From Rhexocercosporidium sp. MPI-PUGE-AT-0058 (Eukaryota; Ascomycota; Leotiomycetes; Helotiales), in contig JAGTJL010000026.1 of NCBI GenBank assembly GCA_020746875.1, forward strand, positions 62,001 through 126,000: a stretch of 64,000 nt of DNA, written 5' to 3'. Positions within the stretch are counted from its first letter, which is position 1, and each line of letters opens with the position of its first letter. The notes below the pieces were generated by a model. The model made no database searches, was not told where the DNA came from, and saw only the letters and a list, made by a program, of their open reading frames with translations. The translations under genes and the position numbers were made by a program. This document shows positions 11,520-21,521 of this stretch, in pieces.

Positions 11520-13394
11520 GAGCAGTGACATCTGCATACAGTTCGCAGACCTCTGCAGCACCCATCGGCGGGTATGGATTTGAGAAGACGACTGCCCCAA
11601 AATATTAGAAGCAATTGGCTCTATGGAGTCCAATTCCTGGCTGCATCTTGTTGAGACGGCGGTGCACATCGTGCATGTACAAGGACACACGCGCGCGCAT
11701 ACATCCGGACATAACGACACGATTTGGCGAGAGTAGAGAACAGGCCGAGTGGGAACATGAAGAATTGCAAATCCAAGACCAGAATAGAATAGTGTCACAG
11801 TCGGAACAAGGAAGCTTTAATGAAGTCTAGAACATGATATCTTAGTTTCTCGACTGCAAGATCATTACATTAGGTGATACAGTAAGCACCCTTTCACTTT
11901 TGTAAACTAGATAGATAGAACACTCGGGCAAAATAGCCTCTTAGATAGCAAATCTAACCCAAACTCAAACCCTAACCCTTACTTTTTTATAGTCGTCGAT
12001 GTACACAACCATACAACATCGTCGTTCTTCCCGTTTCGTTATTTGCTATGATTCGACGGCGCTAGTATTAGTAGTAGCGAAGAGATTTCTTGATGAATAC
12101 ATATCACTTCCTTAATGTGGTCGTGTTCATTCGTTCATGCATATTTCACCATGTATCGTATTTTATTGAAAACGAAATCTGTAAAAGAAATCTTGTATTC
12201 TTCTGTTCTATCATCACTTCTTGAACACGATCAGTCTTGCAAAATTTCCCCTTTCGTTGGAATTGATATCTCTTGATTTTTGCGAGGGAGATGGTTTGGG
12301 GGAAATTTATTATTTTTATAATGAATGTAAGAACTTTAGTTAAGCCTGAAAATTGAGATTCAGCCGTCAATTTCTCCTTTATCATGTGACCGTCTTTGTT
12401 CTGTTCGTTTTGGAAGACAAGTATCAATCCATTTCCTTCAATTCCATCACCCATCACATCAGAATCACACCATCAGAGAATGAACCCCACCGCTTAGAAC
12501 AATACCCAAAAGCGCAATCACCTCACCCCACCTCACCTTCCTCCCCTCGCCTCTCCATGTCGCAAAGAAAAAGTCCTACAAACTATAAACTCCCCCACGA
12601 ATATCTAGTAGATTTATATAGAATAAATAATGGGTAGAGAGAGTGATGGGTCGAATGCTAATAAATCGATCTCACTCGGGGTATTTAATGGTTGATCAGA
12701 CACATTTAGATGAGGGTAATGTATGCCAAGACCTGCTACGCATTGAAACTGACGATTTAAGGAAGCTGACCGATGGAAAATGATGTTGTGAATAAATGAC
12801 TCTAGAGCGATGGTCGTGTTTGACCCTCATTACGCTTTTTCATGATACTACATCCCATGGAACTTACAACTATGGAGGTTAGCTGTTTTCCACACTTGGT
12901 AGCGTTGATGAAATGAGAATAAAGACAAATTTTCAATTATCTCCATACCCGTAGGCACGGGAAGAAGCAATTGCACAGTTCAAATCAAGGTTCGTACTGT
13001 GTTTTTTTTGGCCAAGACTAGAGCCCGTACTTCTGTAATTAGGTAGATATACGCACACAATTACTCACTAAATTGATACGTATAGATACTTCCTCAATCA
13101 AAATTAAAATCCGAATTAGGGACTTCTATATCTTATATCTGGCTCGGGGTCCCAGGTTCTGGAATTGGCATCATCGCTCAGAGGGAAAGGCTTGGCGACC
13201 ACATATTCGAAATCGTCCTCATTCTTTCACATTTTACAGGTTCCAATTTCAATACGTTAGCATACCTAGCAATCTCAATGTGCTTCGGCCTTGATTTTCG
13301 ATGTTACCTCTCTTTTAAATTTTAGCGGAGGCTTACCTGCCTGCAGTACACGTCTAAGCAGCTGAGATCATTTTCATTTCTAGATAGCTAAGAC
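11520..13394. other. AT-rich internal part of the block, no gene supported
   Basis: Low-complexity and AT-rich stretches, especially 11880-12400 and 12900-13390. No frame with recognisable protein similarity. Two telomere-like CCCTAA units (near 11968) are too few to be meaningful. This is 3' of the NLR gene. Confidence 0.45.
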
Positions 13395-16300
13395 TTAGAT
13401 ATCTGCTTCTTCTTCCTCCTCCTCCTCCTCCTCCTCCTCCTCCTCCTCTTCTTCTTCTTCTTCCTCTTCCTCTTCCTCCTCTTCCTCCTCTTCATCCTCA
13501 TCTGAATCTTCTATTGCGCCATGCTCAAGCAGCATAATTTCAACCCAGGTATCGCATTGCTTCTTCGCTGCATCTAAAGCATTCTTGTACTCCGAATGTT
13601 GTAAATGCATATCGATGTCCGCTCCATTTTCCAACAGAAATACCAAAGTATCCTCAAAATCCTCCATATCTGTATCGGGATCTCCAGCGCCTATTATAGC
13701 CGCGGTCAACGCGCTTCCAAATATCCCATTTTGGAGCTGTAGGTCGATGACTGCTCCTTCTTGAACAAGATACCGAACTACCTCTAGGTTTCTCATATAT
13801 GCAGCAGCAGCTAACGCACTTTCGTATCCTCCGATTTGTAAATCAATGTCTGCTCCTTCTTGAACGAGATACTGAACTACCTTTAGGTTTCCTCGTATTG
13901 CAGCAACAACTAACGCACTACCATAGTTTCCTTCTATTTGTAAATCGATTTCTGCTCCTTTTTGAATGAGATACTGAACTACCTTTAATTTTCCTTCGCT
14001 TGCAGCAGCAGCTAAAGCACTTCCGTGGTACCCTCCGACTTGTAAATTGATGTCTGCTCCTTCTTGAACCAGATACTGAACTACCTTTAGGTTTCCTTGT
14101 ATTGCAGCAGCAGCTAACGCACTTCCGTGGTACCCTCCGATTTGTAAATTGATGTCTGCTCCTGCTTGGACGAGATACCGAACTACCTCTACGTCTCCCC
14201 TCCATGCAGCAGCAGCTAACGCACTTCCGTAAAAACTCTTGGTCCGAACATCGATCTTAGCGCCGTGACAAATGAGATCGCGACATGTTGCCACACTACC
14301 AGACATAGTGGCAAGCTCCAAGAGCGTCTCTCTTTCCCCATTTCGGTCGTCCTGCTCAACCCAATCAAATCCATGCCAATTCGGCAGAACTTGCCCCAAC
14401 CCGAAGGCACAGAACGCGAAGGAAGCGATCGCAACAGGCTTGATGTAAATCCCATATCTGTTTTCGAGTCCAGAAGTGTCAGGCAGGTACACAGTTTTGT
14501 GAGTCATGTGATACCAGCACTGATAAGCAGCACTACTTTTTCTCGGTAAGCCAAGAAATAATCCGAGTTTTGTTCGAAGAGTCTCCAAACCAGGTGTGCT
14601 AATGCAGTCAATCATCACGCTTCTCTGTGCATGGAGCATCCAGTGGTGGCTTGCATAGAAGCTTAGATGCCCAAAGTTTTGTCCCTCTAGGGGATCACCT
14701 AGCCCGGTTATTTCTTTCCATTCTTCTTGCAATTCGCTATGCCGTGTGGTATATTTTCCCACCCAGGCGCGTTCTCGTTGAAATTCTAACGTGTTTTGGA
14801 GAACCAACAAGGACACGCTCGCCGCCAAAGAATTTGCCACCTGTAAAGTCCAAAGATTCTCCTCGAAGTATTCAAGGACGGAAAGATGTGAAGGTACCCA
14901 AACCCGCCGTACTGAATCAATTACTATCAGATTATGGCAATACTCTAGCAGGAGATCCTCATCGACGTCAACGGGGGTGAGCGTTTCGCTCGTCTCATCT
15001 TGGCATACAGCGGGCAGTAGTTCCTTCGTAGAAAGAGGCATGCAAGCACACATGACCCACTGGAAAGCCCGATCGGCGAGTAATTTTTCGTCTTCGCTCA
15101 TATTGTTGTGGATCTCGTCGTATGCTGATTTTAGATCTTTCGGGAGCTTGCCAAGGCGTTTGGTAATCTCAACGTCGCGTTTCAATACCAAGAGTTGTCG
15201 GATTTGAAGGAATGCCCATTGAAACCTAAACTCTGTGAGTACTTCGTTACAGAACCTCTTCGCACTACTTACATTCCTTGGCTTCTTTCAAGCAAAGTCT
15301 TCCTGACCAGTTGCTGAACGGTGGTCGATATGTGTCTCCAATTACCCTTTTTGGTATGCTTCGTGATCTCGCTGTCCACAAATGTCTCAATATCGTTTGA
15401 ATTGTCTTTTGCGCCAACTTCGATAGTCGCCCTATCTTTGAGCTTATACTTGATGTCGCCATCGGGTCGACTAGAAATGAAGATCCTCAGAGGGTTGAAG
15501 GCTTCAAGTAAAAGTTCATCAAAAATTTCAACCAATTTCAAACGCTGCTCCTTTTCACACTCGTCCAGGGCATCGAGAATCAATGTAGTTCGAGGGTAAT
15601 CGTTGACAAGTATGAGGAGGAGTTTCTTGCAATCATTCATGGTCAGTAGCCCTGCTTTAAGTCTAGCTTCTTCGTAATATGCTCTCGGAGCTTTGTGGAC
15701 GGAATTGTTTTCTGCATTCCATGCTATGGTAGACAGTTGTCGAACGAAAGCTCTCAAGACTGATAAAGGCTCTCTACGATCAGCTTCGTTACTGTTGCAG
15801 TAGAAATACGCGAATCCTTCTTGGTTCTCCTTGCTTTTGAGACCGGCTTGAATCTCATCAATTACCCGAGATGTGAGATACGTCTTGCCCGTTCCGGCTA
15901 TCAACAAGATAGTGAGTATATTTCTATAAGCTAAAGTGTCTAAATATATTGACATACCTGTTCCGCACAGCCAAAGGAGAATTGAGCCACTCGTTTCTTG
16001 CCATTCTTTGTAGCTGTCGGAATTGATGAGCCAGTCACAAGTACCTGTGGTTCGTTTGTCATGGACGGTTTGGTGGTTGTTCCCGTATGGAATATCCGAG
16101 ATCCAATCCAACAGTTCCCAGTGTTCGGTCTTGCTCATTGTCTCCAATAGTTTCAATACCCCCAAGTCAGTACGTAAAATCGGTTCATTAATCTTGTCAA
16201 GCAGTTCTTTGCTTTTTGCGTCAGCCTGCTGGCTGCGCAAACTCTCACAGATTTGAGCTTCACGCTCGACCTGATTTTCCAAGTTGTCGCAATTTTGCAA

Positions 16301-17047
16301 TTTTGCCGAAATCTCGTCTGGATTGAAAATGGCATGAATAGTTCGTTTCGCAAAGTTCTTGCCAAATATCTTATGACACAGAGCAGTCATTTCGAGTATG
16401 GTTGCGTATTGCTTGATCATGGAACGGTGAAGATTGGCCAGCGCGTCTGCGGCTGTGATTGTCGGGCCATACAGCCGTTCGTATACCGCACCGCGGCTAA
16501 TCAGACAAGCAATTCTCTCAATAACAAGCAATAGGTGTCCCATTTGATCGTTCTCAGCCGTCACTGCCTGCCAATATTATTAGCTTGATTCTCGGCACAA
16601 AGCGATTCAAAATACCAGAAGCAGAAATCTCACTCCAGCCCATGGCAGAGCTGCATGAACTGGGTCAAAGTTGACAGCAACGTCGCCCACTCCCTTGAAT
16701 TTGTTGAGCCAGAAGGAGATTTTGCCAAAAACGTCCCTCGCGATATAATCCTTGCCCCGGATCCGAAATTTCCATCGCGCTTGTGCCCATGCACCTTGTT
16801 TACTTTGGGTAAGCGTAAGCAGAGAGTCCAGGTTCTCGGAAACTGAATTCTGGGACGTCGTGGCATCTTTTAAAGCTCTTTGATCATTCTCATCGAGACT
16901 ATCTAAAGCTTCTTTCCACAAGTCGCGAGGGATTGGCGTTTCAATCGTCGATGTGGATACTCCTTGCAAGGTGGGAGCAGGAATTGGAACTATTATTCCA
17001 GACCTTCCCACGGTAGGAGGGTCAGCGCTTATTTGTGGATCTGCCAT
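13395..17047 (-). CDS. NACHT-ankyrin STAND protein (fungal NLR)
   Basis: Putative cytosolic signal-transducing NLR of the kind linked to heterokaryon incompatibility and non-self recognition. Exons: 17047-16616, 16567-15958, 15897-15273 and 15225-13395; about 1165 aa, all phases agree. The N-terminal region ([18 protein letters not shown] ... [17 protein letters not shown]) resembles the NACHT_N/NWD2-type N-terminal domain. The Walker A motif GTAGTGKT is created by the second splice junction. Walker B is [12 protein letters not shown], and [10 protein letters not shown] is the sensor region. [13 protein letters not shown] and [12 protein letters not shown] are typical of the winged-helix region after NACHT. 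About six ankyrin repeats of 34 aa follow ([25 protein letters not shown]). The tail is about 35 Glu with few other residues. The start ATG (MADPQIS) is the first in-frame Met. The whole gene lies inside the inverted-repeat block. Confidence 0.88.
13402..13497 (-). repeat. GAG/GAA microsatellite encoding a poly-Glu tail
   Basis: A TCC/TTC trinucleotide tract on the plus strand encodes an almost pure Glu run at the C-terminus of the NLR protein. Trinucleotide repeats of this kind change length easily without frameshift. Confidence 0.9.
13735..14245 (-). repeat. 102-bp tandem repeats encoding ankyrin units
   Basis: The phrase CAGCTAACGC or close variants recurs at about 13808, 13907, 14009, 14111 and 14213, i.e. 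every 102 bp (once 99). Each unit encodes 34 aa of ankyrin repeat. Units are much more alike than ankyrin repeats need to be for folding, which points to recent unequal exchange or concerted evolution, as known for WD40/ANK/TPR repeats of fungal NLRs. Confidence 0.85.
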
Positions 17048-17828
17048 GGTCTCTTGCAAAATTATACAGCGTGAGAATATATTAGTTGATGGTGAAGTAG
17101 GAGAGGATTTTGACGCTTGTGGAGGTTGGGGATTCGAGTTTGCAACTGCCAATCACAAGCTGCAGGTCCAGGCATAAATCTTGTTCAAAAGCTCGCAGGC
17201 TAAGAAGTCTAACACAATGGAGTCTCACACAACGGAGTAATGTGTGGCGGCGGATGACCGTCGATATCTTTGTGATGGAACTATCTGAGAGAAAGAGTGG
17301 TGGAGTTGGTGAGGCTGAACGAGCTGGCCACAAGTGTCTAATTTGGGAGAGACGGAGTTGCAAACACCAAGGCCTCAGCCGTGAGGTTACCCCGCTTGTT
17401 TATACCACCAATCAAATGGTTCTGCCTACGCACTACAAATATGGCACCGCTTTTATGGTAACACAGCCTCTGCTCAGGCGTCACGAAGTCGTCGATAAAT
17501 AAGTAGATATATCCGTACGGTCTGAATCGGTTTTTAAGTACTTCTGTTTGTTTAACCAAGAAATTTATCGTGTTTTCTCCTCGAGTCGCGATTACAAGAC
17601 TTACCGAACATAGACATTTATGATTGCTTATGTAGGGAACCAAGCATTCATCAAGCTGAATTCAAGTGGTAGTACACGAAATCAAAAATCCAACGATGTA
17701 TAAGGATTAGTTGGTTTTCGAGCCTTTGGGAATGACGCGCGCCTGTCCAGTTTCCGAGATCCCGGAAAGTAGAAGAGAGCGGACTAATTCAAGGTTTTCC
17801 TTTGTATTTATTGCTACTAGATACAAAT
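17048..17828. other. spacer between the NLR gene and the broken HET gene
   Basis: Contains the presumed promoter of the NLR gene. A minus-strand frame at 17338-17643 is open but has no recognised domain. Nothing continues the NB-ARC domain whose start lies at 17829-18007. Confidence 0.4.
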
Positions 17829-18794
17829 CTATCTAAGCTGTGTCTTGCCGATTCCTCCTAGTCCGTGCAGAACAACTGCTCGCCGGGACCCATCACCTTT
17901 CAGTGTTTGGTGTATTTTCAAGAGCTCATCTTCCCGGGCCACGAAATGTTCAACTTCGGAAATATCATGGAGACTGAAGGTAACTGAGAAGTCCTCGAGG
18001 TTAGATCCTGATAGAGTCAGCAGCTTCCTTCATTTGAAAACAGAAGAGCAACATGTACCTTTCGAGGCCTTATCAATCTCCACTCGAAGTCGGGCCAACG
18101 CCCTGTCCTTCCCCTCTCCGTAGATGAGTGGCATGTAAACGTCAAAGATTCCTAACAGTGAATATGCCTTGTCTTCTTCATATGTCGTCTCACGACATTC
18201 TGTCCATGACATTCGCTCAGCGATGCTGAAGTCAGACAAACAGCTTCCTCGAAGGGCTCTGGCTGGAATGCCTGTTACTTCGCAGATGTGCCGTTCTAGG
18301 GAGACCTTATTGCCTACTAGCTCTTTATCTTTGCAGAAGAAGTCAACTGATGCCGGCGCAATCAGCTCTTGTAGAGTCCAGCCTCGTCTGAACCATTCGC
18401 TGTTGCGAAATAGCGATTCCCAAGGTTCATTAGGCTTGTCGCCCAGAATAGCGCGAGGTCGCGAAACATCCAGCAGGTAGACGTAGCACTTGGTCGCATT
18501 CCGATACCAGCGAAACATCGAGTTGATCGCGTGTTAATACTCCACGGCATTAGATTTATCGATACAGCAGGTGTCCACCCAAAAGTATTGTAAGCCGTCA
18601 CGCCTCGCCTGGTCTCGGCAGAACTGTATCTTTCCATAGCCGGCCTTGCTCCTGCCCGTGCCATCTAACAGATTGTTATATGTGACCTCCTCCGCTCCCC
18701 ATCTGTGTGAGAGTATTGCATATTTCGGTATGTCATTCTCAGCGAACTGGGTCAGGCCGATGTCGCCATCGGTGTCGCACTGCAGCAGACGCAT
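17829..18794 (-). pseudogene. HET-NB-ARC protein gene, truncated and with an internal stop
   Basis: The HET domain (fungal heterokaryon-incompatibility domain) is clear: MRLLQCDTDGDIGL, YAILSHRWGAEEVTY, YFWVDTCCIDKSN, FRWYRNATKCYVYLLDV, RRGWTLQELIAP and DKAYSLLGIFDVYMPLIYGE. It is interrupted by TAA at 18536-18534, between VEY and HAINSMFRWY; CAA to TAA (C-to-T at CpA) would explain it. Exon 1 (18794-18059) joins in phase through a 51-nt intron (CTGAC branch) to 18007. It continues FSLHDISEVEHFVAREDEL and the NB-ARC P-loop GLGGIGKTQL, but stops three codons later at 17831-17829. The rest of the nucleotide-binding domain and any repeat domain are absent here. So it is a fragment of a HET-NB-ARC(-TPR) gene. 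A short HET-only product after readthrough cannot be excluded. Confidence 0.8.
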
Positions 18795-19039
18795 TTTTCA
18801 ACTGGCTTCGAGTCGACGAGTCAAGGATCGCAGGAGAAAGAGTTTTCGGTAGTAGTTAAGCCTTCGAGTTGACATAGATGCGAAGGTGGAAGACTTCATT
18901 TCCAGTTGAAGCTGGCGCACTCAGCTGGCTAACAGCCTCGCCGAGGAGCCCACAAGCTGTTGAAAGCTTGTCTGTTGATTACATAAGCGAGCCTTCGGCC
19001 AAACTACGGCTAAATCTATCGAAGATGGAGAAAAGTGGA

Positions 19040-19485
19040 GTGCGGCGGGGTTCGTCTTCTCTAGCCGAGGATCGTTAGTTCCATTGATCAGAAGTACTGA
19101 ACCGCGTGGCAGCCCTGTAACTCTTTGCGCGCCACACCAGCCACAAAGCTTGTGAGAGTTTCGGACGAAAAAGTCTAAATCTAAAACTTAAATAAGGGCT
19201 TCTGAAAATACATAAAGGATAATAAGAGCTAGCTAGAAAAGCTGTGGTAGAAGACTCGTAACAAAATATAAATAGAGGCTTCTTTTAAATCAAGCATATT
19301 CGCGACAACGCAAACTAAAAAAATCTTAGGTAGAGGTCAAAATACTACTAAATAGCTAGGTAATACTACTGTTATCTATTCTTGTAAATTTATAAGTCTG
19401 GTGGAGAGCTTGGGATGATCGAAGTCAAAGTACCTCATGGTTTTCTCGGCACGCAGGGTTTCTCGGCACGTAGGGATGGACGTTA
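19040..19485 (-). repeat. right inverted end of the transposon-like block
   Basis: Inverted counterpart of 10768-11210. On the plus strand it ends with the duplicated 17-bp motif and GGATGGACGTTA at 19485, followed by GAGAG. One G-to-A difference lies in the terminal 45 bp. The inner part around 19190-19400 is more AT-rich than its partner, which fits C-to-T decay. Confidence 0.75.
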
Positions 19486-19490
19486 GAGAG

Positions 19491-21314
19491 CGAAATAACA
19501 AGAGAATAGAAAAGAGAAGATAAAAAGTATCTTTAAAAATTCGAGCTCGGGATACAAGTCTCCAGTGAGCTTCCTGTAGTGATTGAGTGACGTGTAGCCG
19601 TTCGCTCGCTTAGACGCGGTAGTTCGAAATCGCCCACTATCTCTCGCTAACTGTTCTGCGACTACCAATATCTCAATTTTTACCGTTCTCTTGGCCCTCT
19701 ACATCTTGGACATTTACTTCACTTAGCCCGATTCCCGGTGCTTCCGTATTCGAGGTCGGATATGCACATTTGAAGTCCTTGAACTCTCAGCCCAACCTTT
19801 TCACTACACTGGCTTCTCTATCCTTCCTCTCAGGTATCTATCTATTCGCATCAACCATTCTTTTCCGAGGGACTATCATCACTCCTTTTCCAATTTACGA
19901 GATCTTTGCCCCGGCAGCCCTCCGTAAGCTCCGGGACCACGGGATTCGCTTTGCTACGGTTCGAAAAGCACTTTTATATTATATTTCAACTTATTATAGC
20001 GATTTTCTTTCCGGCTTGTCGTTACGCTAATCCAGGCCCTCCGTAAGCTTTAAGGTATTTTCTTTTAGTTCTTGCTCTCTTTTATACTCGTCTTAACCAG
20101 CGTATGACTTTGAGCATAAGTTCAGCTTATAGCACCCTACCTTTGCCTGCCTCCGCTTAAATATCTCAGCTTGCTTACGCTTAGCTTATGAGGAACACCT
20201 CCGCTTGTTTTAGCAAAAAGAATAGCAGACTACAGCTGATATAAGTATTTTAAAGTGATTTCAGATTATTCAAGGACATGGATAACCGTCATAGATTAAT
20301 AATTTTACTTCTAGTTTACATCACAAAAGGTTAGAGTTCGATGACAGAGGTATAATTTAGCACTAGATGAAAAAGTACCATGATTCGCTTACACGTGCAC
20401 TATATTTTGCTTTGTCCTGTTTCGCTTATTTACTTCAACCACCTAAAGTTGCTTTGCAGGGGTATATATATATACAATCAATTATTTTTAAAGCTTAAGT
20501 CTCTCGCTGTGGGACAGCTGGACAGCACCAGTTTGCAAAGTAAGATTTGCTATAGCTTTATCCTGGTCGTGCACCTCAAATCAATGATTCTCAGAGCCAT
20601 AACGGAAAGCAGAAGTCATTCTTCCAAGCCATCGGTTCTTGATCGGGGGATTTACAAGACTCACTTTCTCTGGCCAGCGGAGATACCGCCGTTGTTTGAT
20701 GAAGGAACTCTCACTCCTTAGTTAAGGTAAGGGGGTCCCCCGGGAGAAAGGCCTAAATATATTAATACGGTGATTTGCCTTCGCAAAGTGGTTACTTTTT
20801 AATCCCCAATTTTGATAGGGGGACTAATGAGCTACCGATAGCCCGAGAAAGCAACATCGAAAGATCTGACTTCACCACCTTAGATAGCAAGAAGAGCATC
20901 ATATGTTTTACTTTTATGCAGTAGCTGGCGTGTCACGATAATTAATACGGCAGTGGTGGGCATTTCTGTCTGCGGAGGGGTTATTGCCAGAATTTATAAA
21001 TACCAGCCAATTCCCCTCGTAGTACATACCAAGATACGCAAACACTAAGTTCTCCGTCTCCCTCTTATCATAATTCCCCTACTTTGATCTTTTGAACAGG
21101 TATAGTCGTCCAACTCTTATATCTAGTATTTGAGTGCTAACATCTATCTAGTAAAGCTTCCAACTATCCGCGTTCGAAAAAGTCACTTTTTGAACACTTT
21201 GTAGTGTAAGCTGAGTGCTACAGTAGTGAGTTCATACCTCTTGACTTATGAAACCGCTATTGTTCTAATAATTCAAAGATCTTTGTATCTCAGAACAACA
21301 TCCCGTCGGTCAAC
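19491..21314. other. gene-poor region upstream of a secreted-protein gene
   Basis: No supported gene. A phrase CCCTCCGTAAGCT occurs twice (near 19917 and 20037). A TATA-like tttataaata near 20994 and a C/T-rich stretch after it may be the promoter and leader of the gene at 21315. Confidence 0.4.
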
Positions 21315-21521
21315 ATGCAAATCCGATTTGCTCCTACCGCTCTACTTGTACTTGCGTTCGCAAGCACCGGCATTGCAAAATACTGTAAACCGTGGGAGAC
21401 CGGATCTTGCACTACTTACACCAATACTGGCCCCTCCTGCCAGGGCGCATCGTGCACCTGGGCTGGTATTGGGAATTTTTGTAAATGCTCAGTTGGTGAT
21501 TTTAGTTGTAGCTCGTGTTGA
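21315..21521 (+). CDS. small secreted cysteine-rich protein
   Basis: A 68-aa single-exon protein. The first about 21 residues (MQIRFAPTALLVLAFASTGIA) form a clear signal peptide with an AxxA-type cleavage end. The mature part of about 47 residues has eight Cys, suited to four disulfides, with spacing C-x7-C-x9-C-x4-C-x8-C-x1-C-x6-C-x2-C. No known fold is recognised. Size, secretion and Cys content fit effector candidates or small antimicrobial proteins of fungi, but the function is unknown. It is isolated in a repeat-rich, gene-poor stretch next to the NLR-bearing block. A longer overlapping frame in another phase (21226-21525) lacks these features. Confidence 0.7.
   Translation: MQIRFAPTALLVLAFASTGIAKYCKPWETGSCTTYTNTGPSCQGASCTWAGIGNFCKCSVGDFSCSSC

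Larger units (their letters stand above)
10768..19485. mobile_element. 8.7 kb transposon-like block with long inverted ends carrying NLR/HET genes
   Basis: The block starts TAACGTCCATCCCTGCGTGC at 10768 and ends with the inverted counterpart at 19485; the first 45 bases of the two ends differ at one position. The last bases before it (10763-10767) and the first after it (19486-19490) are both GAGAG, as expected of a 5-bp target-site duplication. A TA or 3-bp duplication cannot be excluded. Inverted similarity extends about 440 bp inward, with a variable AT-rich middle. Inside are a NACHT-ankyrin gene, a broken HET-NB-ARC gene and a possible TPR relic. No transposase, reverse transcriptase or tyrosine recombinase is visible, so if mobile it would be non-autonomous. 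The family is unclassified; a lone related end lies at 49358-49697. The alternative is two independent small elements flanking the genes, but the matching GAGAG argues against it. Confidence 0.6.

Noticed and set aside
11955..11980. Telomere-like CCCTAACCCT
   Set aside because: Only two units within AT-rich sequence; too short to call an interstitial telomere.
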